Of a DNA stretch of 64,000 bases, positions 8,863 to 19,432 are shown piece by piece. The notes under the pieces are model-generated. The model did no database searches, was not told the origin of the DNA, and saw nothing but the letters and a program-made list of their open reading frames with translations. Source of the DNA: Microcaldota archaeon (GTDB lineage Archaea; Micrarchaeota; Micrarchaeia; Norongarragalinales; SBBD01); contig JACRGC010000002.1 in the NCBI GenBank assembly GCA_016212475.1, positions 1 to 64,000 on the forward strand, read 5' to 3'. Position 1 is the first letter of the stretch. The number at the start of each line of letters is the position of its first letter. The translations under genes were made by a program, and so were the position numbers.

Positions 8863-10545
8863 ATGGCATCGACCGAACAAAATAATCATTTAGAAGGGGC
8901 ATCTCCAGAAGAGTTAGTCCATTTGACAAATATTTATAGTGTGTTTGGCACTAAGCATTCCAACCATTATATAGAGGCTGCAAGGCGCCTTAAGGATTTA
9001 AAATTCCCAATCAGGACACAGCTTGCAGGTTTATATCATGGAATTCCGGGCATTATGAGGAGATTAAACGATAAAAATGAATTTACCCATTTATCTCCAA
9101 AGCAAAGGGCAGCTTATCAAATTAAAGTCAGGCAAGTTTTTGATTCGATTCCAAAAAAAGTTAAACCAATTATAGTAAATTATGATAGGCTAAGGCGGAC
9201 AACTGGCGAAAGTGAAATAACTTCCGAGCAAATGGGGGATTTTCTTCACAGAATTTCCGAGCATAGCGCAGATTTATTTTGGATTAGGGCTGTTGATCGA
9301 TACGATCGCATGCGCGATTTTTCATTGCCTGCAAAGCACAGAGAAAACGCCGCAAACGCCGCATTAAACTTTTATGTCCCTTTGCTTAAGAGGATAAATC
9401 ATTATGCCTTTGCAGGAATGCTAGAGGATATGGCCCTAAGCACACTTAATCCGACTCTGTATTCAAAAATGGAAAAAGTTATTTTGGATAATTTGAAAAT
9501 CAGCGAAAAAAATGCAGAATCTATGCTTCGGCCAATTGCCGAATCAATTCCGGGAGTTACGATCAAGGCCAGGCGCAAATCCGTATTCTCGACTTTCAAT
9601 AAAATGTTTCCAAGAGTCAACATGCTAAAAATCAATCCTGAAAAATTAAGCTATAATAAGATTCGGCAAAATTTTAATGATAAAGTCCGCGATTCTATCG
9701 CTGCACGGGTAATAGTGCCCGTTGCCGATTCCCAGGAAGAGAAATTCCGCTATATAAATGAAGCTGTCGAAAAATTGAGGCAAATGTTCCCTGGGACAAA
9801 GGAAAATCCATTATTTTTCAAAATTAGGAAGAGATTTATCGAAAATCCAAAGCAAAATGGGTATCAATCCATTCATGCCCAAGTTTATGAAAATCCAAAA
9901 GCTAAAAATCCAATTTTTGAAATCCAAATCAGAGATTATTTAATGGATTGGCTATCAGAATACGGCGGTCAAGCTGAAAAAATTCCTTTGAATAAAATTT
10001 ATGGCAATTTACCATCAACGAATGCCATTTTAAGAACAGATCAGGCTCACGATGATTACAAAAACACTTCCTACGGAACAAAGACTGTCAAGCCCGATCT
10101 TAACGTTTTGCTAAATTTGCGGCTTTATTCACTTTATTTAAAAACGAATAAATCTGGTACCTTTCCAGACAGTTTTGAGTTAAGGTCATTTTTAAAAAAT
10201 AAAAAAGAGCTAATAAGAAAAGAAAAGGTTATCGCCCCAAATACTGTTTTAGCGGATATGGCTGGGCCTCGCTCGCTTCCCGAGGGGTCAAAAGTATTCG
10301 ATTTATTAGTTTCCGCACATCCTTATCAAGCAGATTCAATCCGGGAAATCGAACAGATTTCCCCAAACGGGGAAAAAATTAAGGTTTCTTTGAGTTCGCC
10401 TGTCTTGTTTGGACATACCTATTTGCCAAAATTTGAAAAAACACGGGAAATCGATTATTTCAAGCCCTTTGCAACGACACCGGAAGCAAAGCAATGGCTT
10501 TCAAACAAGCAAAAACTTCTTGATGCTCTGAAAAAGAAAAAGTAA
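8863..10545 (+). CDS. RelA/SpoT homolog: degenerate HD domain, (p)ppGpp synthetase domain, TGS-like domain
   Basis: IKARRKSVFSTFNKM (R..K), DSIAARVIV, ENPKQNGYQSIHAQVY, FEIQIR..LMDWLSEYGGQAE; RAVDRYDRMRDF; C-terminal LPEGSKVFDLLVSAHP. Confidence 0.82.
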   Translation: MASTEQNNHLEGASPEELVHLTNIYSVFGTKHSNHYIEAARRLKDLKFPIRTQLAGLYHGIPGIMRRLNDKNEFTHLSPKQRAAYQIKVRQVFDSIPKKVKPIIVNYDRLRRTTGESEITSEQMGDFLHRISEHSADLFWIRAVDRYDRMRDFSLPAKHRENAANAALNFYVPLLKRINHYAFAGMLEDMALSTLNPTLYSKMEKVILDNLKISEKNAESMLRPIAESIPGVTIKARRKSVFSTFNKMFPRVNMLKINPEKLSYNKIRQNFNDKVRDSIAARVIVPVADSQEEKFRYINEAVEKLRQMFPGTKENPLFFKIRKRFIENPKQNGYQSIHAQVYENPKAKNPIFEIQIRDYLMDWLSEYGGQAEKIPLNKIYGNLPSTNAILRTDQAHDDYKNTSYGTKTVKPDLNVLLNLRLYSLYLKTNKSGTFPDSFELRSFLKNKKELIRKEKVIAPNTVLADMAGPRSLPEGSKVFDLLVSAHPYQADSIREIEQISPNGEKIKVSLSSPVLFGHTYLPKFEKTREIDYFKPFATTPEAKQWLSNKQKLLDALKKKK

Positions 10546-10657
10546 GGAAGCTATAAACCTAACCTCGGATTCGTTTCTTTCCATTTCCGCTATATTTTTA
10601 TTACCAAACAAGGCTAACCTATCTAATTAAATTCGCCTGAGCTGAAATGGAATTATC

Positions 10658-13354
10658 ATGCTAACAAAAGAATCCTTGATTAGGGAATTTGAAAAGGAAT
10701 ACAAGAAATACTACGAAGTTGAGCTGTTTAGGAAGGAAGGTTTTACTCGAAAGAAATGCAAAACCTGCAATAAGGCATTCTGGTCAACAACAGCTGAAGC
10801 GAATTGTGGAGATTCATCCCATAACGATTATTCCTTTTTTGGCAAGCAGCGCCCAAAATCAGAACTGCTTACCTACTCTCAATTCTGGAAAAAATACGCT
10901 GATTTTTGGAAGAAGAACGGGCACGAACTTTTACCGAGGTATCCGGTTATTTGCAGATGGCGTGATGATCTCTATTTTACAATTGCCAGCATTGTGGATT
11001 TCCAGCGTCTTGAAAAAGGCAAAGTGGTTTTTGAATACCCCTCTTCTCCGCTCATGGTACCTCAAATCTGCCTTCGCTTTGTTGATATTGCAAACGTAGG
11101 TGTAACTGGAAGGCACCTTAGCTGTTTTATGATGGCCGGACAGCATGCATTCAATGAGAAAAAATCTTTAAAGGGGGAAAAATCAAAAGAATATTGGAAG
11201 GACGAAACAATTGAATTCAATTTCAAATTCCTAACCCAAGTTCTTGGAATTCCAAAGGACAAAATCACATACGGCGAGGATCTTTGGCACATGCCAGATT
11301 TTTCAGCATTTGGCCCATCAATTGAAAGCTTTTCCGGCGGTCTTGAATTAGTAAACAGCGTTTTCATGCAATTTAGGGCAACTTCGGATGGCAAATTCGA
11401 AGAGCTTGACACTCGTGTAATTGATGTTGGCTGGGGGTTTGAAAGATTGCTTTGGTTTTACAACAAGACCCTTTCGGTTTACGATTCCGTGTTTCCTGAG
11501 GAAATCGCATTCATGCGAAAAAAATCCCATCTTGAAATTGATGACAAGCTCTATGAGAACTATTCCAAACTGGCTGCTAAACTAAACATCGAAGAAGTGC
11601 ATAACCTTAAGGAGGAAAAGGAAAAAATCGCATCCAACCTTGGGATTTCACTTGCACACTTGGAAAAGACAATTGCTCCGCTTCAGGCAATTTACGCAAT
11701 TTCCGACCATTCAAGAAGCCTTCTTTTTGCGCTAACCGATGGGGCGCTTCCATCCAATTCTGCTGGGGGCTACAATTTGCGTATTTTGCTACGAAGGGCT
11801 TTTGGTTTCATTGACGAGTATGGATTCGATTTTGACGTTTTTGAAATCATGCAAATGCAGGCAAAAGGCTACAAGGAAATATTCCCGGAGCTTTCTGAAA
11901 ATTTGGAAGGGATCAAGCAGGTTCTCATAATTGAAAGAAGGAAATACGAGGAAACCAAGGAAAAGGCAAAGCGGCTTGCAACAGAAATTCTAAAGAAAGG
12001 CGATTTGAACGCGGAAAAACTCCAGATGCTCTATGAATCGCACGGAGTCACTCCGGAAATTTTGGAAAATGTTGCAAAATCACTTGGCATAGAGGCAAAA
12101 ATACCCACGGATTACTACCGAAAAGTCACTGAAAAGCACATAATGGATACGAAAACCAAAAAAGATCCCCTCCTTGAAAACGCAAAGTTCCAAAAACTTC
12201 CAAAAACCAAATTGATTTACTATGAGGATGTGAACAAACTTGCGGATTTGGCAAAAGTGATTGCAATTTTTGATGATAAAATTGTTTTGGATAAATCAAT
12301 CATCTACCCTGAAGGCGGAGGGCAAGTTGCGGATTTTGGGACAATTGGGCAGGCTAAAGTTTTGGACGCACAGAAAACAGATGGAGTTGTTCTGATGAAG
12401 GTGGATAAGCCAAATCTTCTAAAGGAAGGCTCAAGTTATGATATTTTGGTGGATAAGGCTCGTCGCATGTCCCTTCGAAGGCACCACTCTGCAACCCACA
12501 TAATGATTGCAAGCTGCCGACAAATTCTTGGAAATCACATCTGGCAAGCTGGCGCTAAAAAAGAAGAAGAGGAAGCGCATTTGGATATTACTCACTATGA
12601 AAAACCTTCCCTTGAGCAGCTCCAAAAAATCGAGCAGCTCGCAAACAAGCACGTCCTTGACAATGTGAAAGTCAACATCAATTTCTGGAACCGAGGGGAA
12701 GCTGAAAGAAAATACGGCTTTAGGCTCTATCAAGGAGGCGGGGCAATTGGGAATGTAATACGGGTTGTCGAATACGTTGGAGTTGATGTCGAAGCTTGCG
12801 GGGGGCTCCACTGCGAATCTTCCGGAATGGTTGGCATAATAAAAATCGTCGGATGTGAACAGATTCAAGACGGAGTTGTTAGGATCAGATACAAAGCCGG
12901 AGAGCAAGCACTAAAATGGATCCAAAAACGCGAGGAAATCCTGAAGAATGCCTCATTTGAGCTAAAGGTGCAAGAAGAGCAGCTTCCAGCAACGGTAAAA
13001 CGCTTTTTTGATGAGTGGAAAAGCCTAGGAAAACAGCTTGAAAAGGCTCAGGAGGATATGGCAAACAATTCGGCAATAAAATTGGTGCATGAAGCAAAAG
13101 AGATGCTAAAAGAGGCGCATTCAAAAAAGCTTATCAAATTGGAGCTTAGGCTTTCGCCCCCGCTTCTTGAAAGGGTTGCTCTCGAGGTTTCAAAGGTTGA
13201 GGGGATGGCGATCCTATTAACAAATCCGGATGGGTTTGCAATTGCAGCTGTAAATGAGCATTCCAAACTATCCGCATTAGATCTAATCAAGGAAGCCGGA
13301 GCAAAGGGCGGAGGCAACAAAAACATTGCAAGAGGGAAAATCATTCAGAAATAG
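10658..13354 (+). CDS. alaS: Alanyl-tRNA synthetase, archaeal type
   Basis: Archaeal N-terminal extension (C..C...W), editing domain (RRHHSATHIM), VEACGGLHC, C-terminal DHHA1-like GAKGGGNKNIARG. Confidence 0.96.
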   Translation: MLTKESLIREFEKEYKKYYEVELFRKEGFTRKKCKTCNKAFWSTTAEANCGDSSHNDYSFFGKQRPKSELLTYSQFWKKYADFWKKNGHELLPRYPVICRWRDDLYFTIASIVDFQRLEKGKVVFEYPSSPLMVPQICLRFVDIANVGVTGRHLSCFMMAGQHAFNEKKSLKGEKSKEYWKDETIEFNFKFLTQVLGIPKDKITYGEDLWHMPDFSAFGPSIESFSGGLELVNSVFMQFRATSDGKFEELDTRVIDVGWGFERLLWFYNKTLSVYDSVFPEEIAFMRKKSHLEIDDKLYENYSKLAAKLNIEEVHNLKEEKEKIASNLGISLAHLEKTIAPLQAIYAISDHSRSLLFALTDGALPSNSAGGYNLRILLRRAFGFIDEYGFDFDVFEIMQMQAKGYKEIFPELSENLEGIKQVLIIERRKYEETKEKAKRLATEILKKGDLNAEKLQMLYESHGVTPEILENVAKSLGIEAKIPTDYYRKVTEKHIMDTKTKKDPLLENAKFQKLPKTKLIYYEDVNKLADLAKVIAIFDDKIVLDKSIIYPEGGGQVADFGTIGQAKVLDAQKTDGVVLMKVDKPNLLKEGSSYDILVDKARRMSLRRHHSATHIMIASCRQILGNHIWQAGAKKEEEEAHLDITHYEKPSLEQLQKIEQLANKHVLDNVKVNINFWNRGEAERKYGFRLYQGGGAIGNVIRVVEYVGVDVEACGGLHCESSGMVGIIKIVGCEQIQDGVVRIRYKAGEQALKWIQKREEILKNASFELKVQEEQLPATVKRFFDEWKSLGKQLEKAQEDMANNSAIKLVHEAKEMLKEAHSKKLIKLELRLSPPLLERVALEVSKVEGMAILLTNPDGFAIAAVNEHSKLSALDLIKEAGAKGGGNKNIARGKIIQK

Positions 13355-13733
13355 TTGAATTTTTCTTTATCTTTTTTTGCCTATTGATAGCTTCCCGTTC
13401 TCTAAACAATGCAGAATTTGTGTCGACCTTTAGAGGGTTGCCCATCGAATCCTGTGAATGGATGCGCCTCATATCTTTCATGAAATTTTTTCCAATCGCT
13501 TTTTGGATTTCCCTAGAATTTATAGAATCTTGATTTGGCTGTTTTTTTGGCTTGGAATAAAACGATTCCGGAGTCAAATAGTTGATTTTTTCCTTTTCTT
13601 TTACGAGTTTAATCTGCTCCGGGGTTATGATTTTTAGGGGAAGCGGGATTAATGTAAGTGCGCCTGTCAATGCAAGAGTTCTGAGCAATTTGGCTTTCCT
13701 TGATTTTTTTGGTTTTTCCATGTTGTTTGCCAT
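13341..13733 (-). CDS. Hypothetical protein with N-terminal hydrophobic segment
   Basis: 130 aa; 3' end overlaps alaS end convergently by 14 bp. Confidence 0.55.
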   Translation of the reverse strand: MANNMEKPKKSRKAKLLRTLALTGALTLIPLPLKIITPEQIKLVKEKEKINYLTPESFYSKPKKQPNQDSINSREIQKAIGKNFMKDMRRIHSQDSMGNPLKVDTNSALFREREAINRQKKIKKNSTISE

Positions 13734-13798
13734 TTAACCTTGGGTTTTGAAATTTATATGCATTCGGTTTGCTTGGTTAATCCATCATTCCAATTTCA

Positions 13799-16700
13799 TT
13801 GCACTCCATACAACCGTTTTTAAATTTTTTTAGGTTTATTCCAATCAACACCGATTTTCATGTGGGAATAATGGCAAACGAATATAGCAAACTACTCGAT
13901 TCCATTTCTGAGGGAGGGCAGCAAAAAATTTCAGTTCCAAAAGCACTGGAAGTTTTGCGCGATCAATTGACGGACATCTCCAAAAACAACAAATCCCTCC
14001 ACATTTCAAGGCTTAGCATGCGGCTCCATTTCGACCTATCTGAAATTTTGGAAGGAGATAAATCCGAGGCAATAAAACTTTCCGAAAAAATCGATGCAAG
14101 AAAGCCGCTTCGGCTGGTAAAAGTAATAACCCCAAGGGAGGATGAAATGGCTTCCTCCTACAGATTGACGCATCTCCAGCGTGAAGCGGATTTCATTGAA
14201 AAAGAAACCGGAAACTATGATGTTTACATAGGCTATCCATTCGTTGAAGGCGCATTTGGGGACGGGACGCATTTCAAGTGCCCGCTTCTTTTGTATCCGG
14301 CAGTAATTGAAAAGGATTACAAAAAATTGGAATTTACAGCAAAGCCAGATGCCGATAGAACTCCAATTCTTAACAAAACCTTCATCATCGCCTACCAGAA
14401 ATTCAACCGCATAAAATTCAATCCTGAATATGATTTTGAAATTGAAGAAGGGGAAAACGGCTTTTTGAAAAATGGCATCAAGAAATGCGAGGAGCTTGGC
14501 ATAAAATTCACAAACAAGCAAATTCTTGAATTGGGCGTCACTGAATACGACCCCAAAGGCCAAAAACGAAGTGCAAATAGCATTTCCCTTAGGAATTTTG
14601 CAATCCTTGGGCTGTTTCCTCAAACATCATCAACCCTTCTTGCGGATTACGAATCACTGATGAAGGAATCCCCCAAAGAAGGCGCGCTTTATTCGTTTTT
14701 CAATGGCGAGGCGCAGGATAAAAGTGAATGGCTAAAATCAAACGAACATGCCAACAAAGCGTATTTGGTAACCGATGTTGATGCCTCCCAGGAAAAAGCC
14801 CTCCTTTCACTTGAAAAACTTGGCGGAATTGCAATCCATGGCCCTCCCGGAACTGGCAAATCACAATTAATTGTCAATATTTTGGCAGATAGCGTGGCAA
14901 AAGGCAAAAGGACTCTTCTTGTCTGCGAAAAAAGAGCTGCTCTTGACGTAGTTTTCAACCGGATGTCATCAATTGGGCTTGGAGACATGGTTGCGCTTGT
15001 GCATGATTACAACAAGGATCGCCATTCGGTTTTCCAAAAGGCAGCAAAAAACATCGACGAATTTTCCTTGCAGGATGTTTTGCCAGAAATCACCGTTGAT
15101 GACAAGGGAAATCGGTCTGAAGAGCTCCTAAACCAGCTTGTATCGTATCATTCCAATCTTAACTTGACCCTTCCTTGCAACACTTCCCTAAAAAACCTCT
15201 ATTCCGTTGACGAAGACCCACTCGCGCTTAAGACCGAATACCTGAATTCGCTTGAAAACGACTTTACCTTCCAAGAGCTTTCGGATGGTTTGGAAAAAAT
15301 TTCAGACATGCTCCAATTGGTTGGAAAAAGCGGAAAAGGCCTAAAGCCGCAGGAGCGCGATAAATTCTCGTCATTCAATGAGGAAAAGCTTAGGGCAATT
15401 GAAATAACCCTCCGGAAGCTTTTTGGGATTTTGGAAAACCTTTCGGATATCCAAGGCTTCGAACAATTTGCATCCCTCCATTTAGATTCAAACAATCTCG
15501 TTTATCCCAAAACAGTTGATTTGCAATCAAAATTGCTTTCTCTTCCAAAAAAATCAAAATCCCTCCTCAAATTTGCGGATTCGGATTACCGGCAGGCAAG
15601 CAAATTCCTTGAAACCCTAAAAAACAGCAACCACGAGCAAAAACTTCCAACCGAATTGATCATCAGGGAAATTTCCGGTGAAAATCTCAAGCTTCAGACA
15701 AAAACCTATTCTGCAATCCTTCTCCTTCGAAAATATAATGAATTCATGAAGGAATTCGAATCACTAGCAAAGGATTTGGAATCCCAAATCGGCTCCCCAA
15801 TCGCCTCGAATCTTGTTTTGGATGCTTCTTCATCAATAGAAACCGCCCACGCTTTCCTAGATGACATGCAAAGTTCCCTTCGGAACAAGGAAAAGGCAAA
15901 AATCATGCAAACGCAGGCGGAGGATTTAAGCAAAAAGGAAACTAACCTTCTTGCAATAGCTAGGAAATTAATGGATCGTGAAAAAGATCAAGAACTAGCC
16001 CTTAGGATACTTAAGCATTCCTTCTATTCCAAATGGATCGATGCCGCTGAAAACACAATGCCGCTTGTGAAAAAACTTGATAGGGCGGCGTACCAGAGGT
16101 ATCGCTTTGAACTTCGCTCCCTCCTTGAAAAACGCAAGTTCAAATCAAGGCAGGAAGTAAAGCGCAATTGGCAGCACATGATCTCTTCGCAAAAATATTC
16201 GTCTCTTAAGGAAATCAAATTCCAATGCGAGAAAACGAAAAACCCCTGGTCGATGCGCAAATTGGTCCGCGAATTCAATGACAAGGGAATTTTGGATGTT
16301 TTCCCGGTTTGGCTAACTTCTCCTGAAACAGCTTCTGCAATTTTTCCCCTGAAAGCAGGCTTATTTGATGTGGTTGTTTTCGATGAGGCTTCCCAAATTA
16401 CTCTTGAGCATGCGGTTCCGTCGCTTTACAGGTCAAAATCAGTTGCAGTTGCCGGCGATGAAAAACAGCTTCCGCCATTTGATTTGTTTTCCTCGCATCT
16501 GACTTCGGATGATGGAGGGGAGGATGATTCGCTTTCAAAACAAGAGCTAAACGAGCTCCTTTCCGTAAAATCCTTCCTTCAACTTGCAAAACGAAGATAC
16601 CCCGAAGTCATGCTTAATTGGCACTATCGTTCCAAATACGAAGAGCTGATAAGTTTTTCCAATTACGCATTTTACTCCGGAAGAATCAGGACAATTGCAA

Positions 16701-17659
16701 ACACGCAAAACGACAAAAAAGAGCCATCCATCAAATGGCTAAAAGTGGATGGAAAATGGGACAAGCGAAGGAACAGAATTGAAGCTGAAAAAGTTGTCGA
16801 GCTGATTTCGCAAACCATTTCAAAGCCAAATCCCCCATCAATTGGCGTTGTCACATTCAATTCATCCCAAAAGGATTTGATTGAAAACCTCCTTGACAAG
16901 AAAGCGCTTTCCGACTCAAAATTCTACATAAATTACAAAAGGGAGCTGGAGCGTGAGGAAAACGAGGAAATCCAATCCCTCTTTGTTAAAAACATCGAAA
17001 ACGTGCAAGGAGATGAACGAGACCTGATTATTTTCTCAATTGGCTACGCCCCAACAGTTGAAGATGGCAAAGTTGTTTCGCAATTTGGAACTCTTAGCAT
17101 TGACGGCGGAGAAAACCGCCTGAATGTAGCAATCACGCGTGCGAAGGAAAAAATCATAGTGGTTTCTTCAATTGATCCGCTTCAGCTTCGGGCGCCTTCG
17201 GAAGGTTCTCTGGGTGTTTCCTACCTTCGCAAGTTCCTCGAATATGCAAAGAACATTTCAGAAGGAAAAAATGAGGATGCCAGCGCGATCCTTAGGGGCT
17301 TTGGGAAGGAAAATTTTGATAAAATTGCGCATGACTCATCTTTATTGGCCGAATCAATTGGCTTAATTGAACGCTTGCAAAAATCCGGCTTTGATGTCAA
17401 AAAGAACGTGGGCTATTCCAAAGGCACATTTGATCTTGCTATTGTTGACAAAAACAATCCCCACAAATTCTCCCTAGGAATTGAAATTGACGGCGTTAAT
17501 TATTCCGGAATCCTTGATGCAAAAGATAGGGACGTTTACAGCCAAAACATCCTAGAAGATAGGGGCTGGAAAACCTACCGGCTATCGAGCAGGGATTGGT
17601 GGGCTGATTCGGATGGCGTCATGCGGGAAATCAAGCAGGAGCTGAAATCGAATGGCTAA
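13799..17659 (+). CDS. UPF1-like SF1 helicase with DUF4011-like N-terminus and C-terminal PD-(D/E)xK-type nuclease domain (start probably 13871)
   Basis: Walker A IHGPPGTGKSQLI, DEASQI, VAGDEKQLPPF, VAITRAKEKIIVVSS; C-terminal GTFDLAIVD...LGIEIDG...DR...L..RGWKTYRL.S.DWW. Confidence 0.85.
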   Translation: MHSIQPFLNFFRFIPINTDFHVGIMANEYSKLLDSISEGGQQKISVPKALEVLRDQLTDISKNNKSLHISRLSMRLHFDLSEILEGDKSEAIKLSEKIDARKPLRLVKVITPREDEMASSYRLTHLQREADFIEKETGNYDVYIGYPFVEGAFGDGTHFKCPLLLYPAVIEKDYKKLEFTAKPDADRTPILNKTFIIAYQKFNRIKFNPEYDFEIEEGENGFLKNGIKKCEELGIKFTNKQILELGVTEYDPKGQKRSANSISLRNFAILGLFPQTSSTLLADYESLMKESPKEGALYSFFNGEAQDKSEWLKSNEHANKAYLVTDVDASQEKALLSLEKLGGIAIHGPPGTGKSQLIVNILADSVAKGKRTLLVCEKRAALDVVFNRMSSIGLGDMVALVHDYNKDRHSVFQKAAKNIDEFSLQDVLPEITVDDKGNRSEELLNQLVSYHSNLNLTLPCNTSLKNLYSVDEDPLALKTEYLNSLENDFTFQELSDGLEKISDMLQLVGKSGKGLKPQERDKFSSFNEEKLRAIEITLRKLFGILENLSDIQGFEQFASLHLDSNNLVYPKTVDLQSKLLSLPKKSKSLLKFADSDYRQASKFLETLKNSNHEQKLPTELIIREISGENLKLQTKTYSAILLLRKYNEFMKEFESLAKDLESQIGSPIASNLVLDASSSIETAHAFLDDMQSSLRNKEKAKIMQTQAEDLSKKETNLLAIARKLMDREKDQELALRILKHSFYSKWIDAAENTMPLVKKLDRAAYQRYRFELRSLLEKRKFKSRQEVKRNWQHMISSQKYSSLKEIKFQCEKTKNPWSMRKLVREFNDKGILDVFPVWLTSPETASAIFPLKAGLFDVVVFDEASQITLEHAVPSLYRSKSVAVAGDEKQLPPFDLFSSHLTSDDGGEDDSLSKQELNELLSVKSFLQLAKRRYPEVMLNWHYRSKYEELISFSNYAFYSGRIRTIANTQNDKKEPSIKWLKVDGKWDKRRNRIEAEKVVELISQTISKPNPPSIGVVTFNSSQKDLIENLLDKKALSDSKFYINYKRELEREENEEIQSLFVKNIENVQGDERDLIIFSIGYAPTVEDGKVVSQFGTLSIDGGENRLNVAITRAKEKIIVVSSIDPLQLRAPSEGSLGVSYLRKFLEYAKNISEGKNEDASAILRGFGKENFDKIAHDSSLLAESIGLIERLQKSGFDVKKNVGYSKGTFDLAIVDKNNPHKFSLGIEIDGVNYSGILDAKDRDVYSQNILEDRGWKTYRLSSRDWWADSDGVMREIKQELKSNG

Positions 17660-17663
17660 AAGT

Positions 17664-18464
17664 TTATTTTTTTCCTTGTCTTTCCAGTTCCTTGGCATAT
17701 TCCGCATGAGACGCGTCTAAAATAGTTTTCCAATGAATTGGGAGAATATTCTTATATCTATTAATTGAATTGATTGCGGATTGTGGTTCCATTAAGTAAT
17801 GATAAATTTGGCTTGCCCGAACGGATGGTGTAATAAGTGTAAGTGGCTTTTCTTTTGTCTTAATTTTATTTGTTCTTTTTTTGATTCTTTCCCTAAGAAG
17901 GAGTTCTGCTCCCATGATAAGTCCATTCAAATTCAAATATGCCTCAGCGTGCTCTTTTGATCCGGCTATCATCCTGTTTTCTGTTTTCATCCTAAGCCTC
18001 CTTAAAATTTCCCTTTTGGTCTCAAAGGACATGGGCGTATATGATATTTGGGGCAACTGGCCGGATTTTCCGCGTTGCCTTAAAATATCTTTGCTTAACT
18101 TTAACGAATCGGCAATTCCATCCTCCACTATTTGGCTTATGGATCTTAGCTGGGCAAGGGCCCTAAGTGAATCGTAATCAGTTTCCTTGACGAGTTTTAG
18201 TTCGGATCCTCCAATTGCCTTTGCAGATTTGTTGAATTTTTCCGGAAGCCTTCCGACTATGTTCCTGCCCTCGGTAAAAATCTGCCCATTTTTGTTGACT
18301 CCGCTAAGCACATTTTCAAGGATCGGCGAAACCCTTTCCTTTGTTTCCTGATCCATCGGATCGCGGGAAGTTCCAGTTGGCGCCCCTATGATGTTGAACC
18401 GCCGCATTTCCCCATCGTTGATTTTGAGATGAAAAACATCAGCAAGCGCTTTTTCAGGTGACAT
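17664..18464 (-). CDS. Hypothetical protein
   Basis: 266 aa ORF; convergent with the helicase-nuclease gene. Confidence 0.55.
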   Translation of the reverse strand: MSPEKALADVFHLKINDGEMRRFNIIGAPTGTSRDPMDQETKERVSPILENVLSGVNKNGQIFTEGRNIVGRLPEKFNKSAKAIGGSELKLVKETDYDSLRALAQLRSISQIVEDGIADSLKLSKDILRQRGKSGQLPQISYTPMSFETKREILRRLRMKTENRMIAGSKEHAEAYLNLNGLIMGAELLLRERIKKRTNKIKTKEKPLTLITPSVRASQIYHYLMEPQSAINSINRYKNILPIHWKTILDASHAEYAKELERQGKK

Positions 18465-18576
18465 ATAATTAGCATCAGTTCCAAAATTTAATAAGCTTAG
18501 CCTATTGGTAAAAATAAAAAGAAGGAAGGAAAAAGCCGCCTCGACCCCCTAGAAAGATCAAGGCTTGGCAATCCCT

Positions 18577-18717
18577 TTAGTTGCTCCCCTTCTCAAGCTC
18601 CTTGATCCGTTCGGCAACCCCTTTGGCTTCCAGTTCAAGGTTTTTCTTATATTCCTTGAGGGATTCCATCTTCTCTTCCTTGGTCATGTATGACCTTCCG
18701 TACATTCCATTGCACAT
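18577..18717 (-). CDS. 46-aa coiled-coil small protein MCNGMYGRSYMTKEEKMESLKEYKKNLELEAKGVAERIKELEKGSN
   Basis: Not in ORF track; complete ATG-TAA frame, heptad-like pattern, own upstream region. Confidence 0.6.
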   Translation of the reverse strand: MCNGMYGRSYMTKEEKMESLKEYKKNLELEAKGVAERIKELEKGSN

Positions 18718-18731
18718 AAAACCACCTATCA

Positions 18732-18805
18732 TATTGGATAACCAATAGATAGTGGGTGCATGTATTTAAATATATCGTATGTCCAATATTATATATCCAA
18801 TATTA
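18732..18805. promoter_or_regulatory. Operator-like sites: TATTGG-ATAA-CCAATA palindrome (18732-18747) and TCCAATATTA twice (18782, 18796)
   Basis: Three related sites in a divergent promoter region. Confidence 0.55.
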
Positions 18806-19432
18806 GTCGGTGATCATATGGAAAAATGGAATAATTTGGCAAGCAGGGAAATTGTTGAAAAGACAATTTCAAAATTGAAGGAGAATGGGATCGATGCATT
18901 TTTTGTCCCAAATGGGGAATCTGCACGGAAAAAGGCGCTCGAATTGATTCCAAAGGGTTCGGAGGTATTTTCCGCCACATCCACTACCAATGCAACAATC
19001 GGGCTAGATGGGGAAATCAACGAATCTGGCAATTATGATTCCGTCCGCAAAAAACTTTACTCAATGGATTCCAAAACCGATGGAAAAGAAATGAGAAAAC
19101 TTGGCGCTGTTCCAGATGTGGTGGTGGGCTCAGTCCATGCAATAACGCAGGATGGGCAACTTGTAATTGCCTCGGCAACCGGCTCACAGCTCCCGGCATA
19201 TGCGTACGGGGCGGGAAAAGTGATCTGGATTGCCGGATCCCAAAAAATCGTTGCTAATTTGGATGATGCCATGACGCGCATTTATCAGCATGTTCTTCCG
19301 CTTGAATCCGAACGAGCAAAAAAAGCCTACGGCGTAGCCGGAAGCAATGTTTCAAAGCTTCTGATTATAAATAAGGAATTCCAGCCCGCAAGGATGCACT
19401 TGATTATAGTCGACGAGAAGCTGGGATTCTAA
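18779..19432 (+). CDS. LUD domain (LutC/YkgG-like) protein; start probably 18818
   Basis: SATSTTNATIGLDGEINESG and VIASATGSQLPAYAYGAGKVIWIAGSQKIV. Confidence 0.85.
   Translation: MSNIIYPILVGDHMEKWNNLASREIVEKTISKLKENGIDAFFVPNGESARKKALELIPKGSEVFSATSTTNATIGLDGEINESGNYDSVRKKLYSMDSKTDGKEMRKLGAVPDVVVGSVHAITQDGQLVIASATGSQLPAYAYGAGKVIWIAGSQKIVANLDDAMTRIYQHVLPLESERAKKAYGVAGSNVSKLLIINKEFQPARMHLIIVDEKLGF

Noticed and set aside
14036-14623. 195-aa minus-strand ORF
   Set aside because: Shadow ORF antisense to the helicase-nuclease gene.
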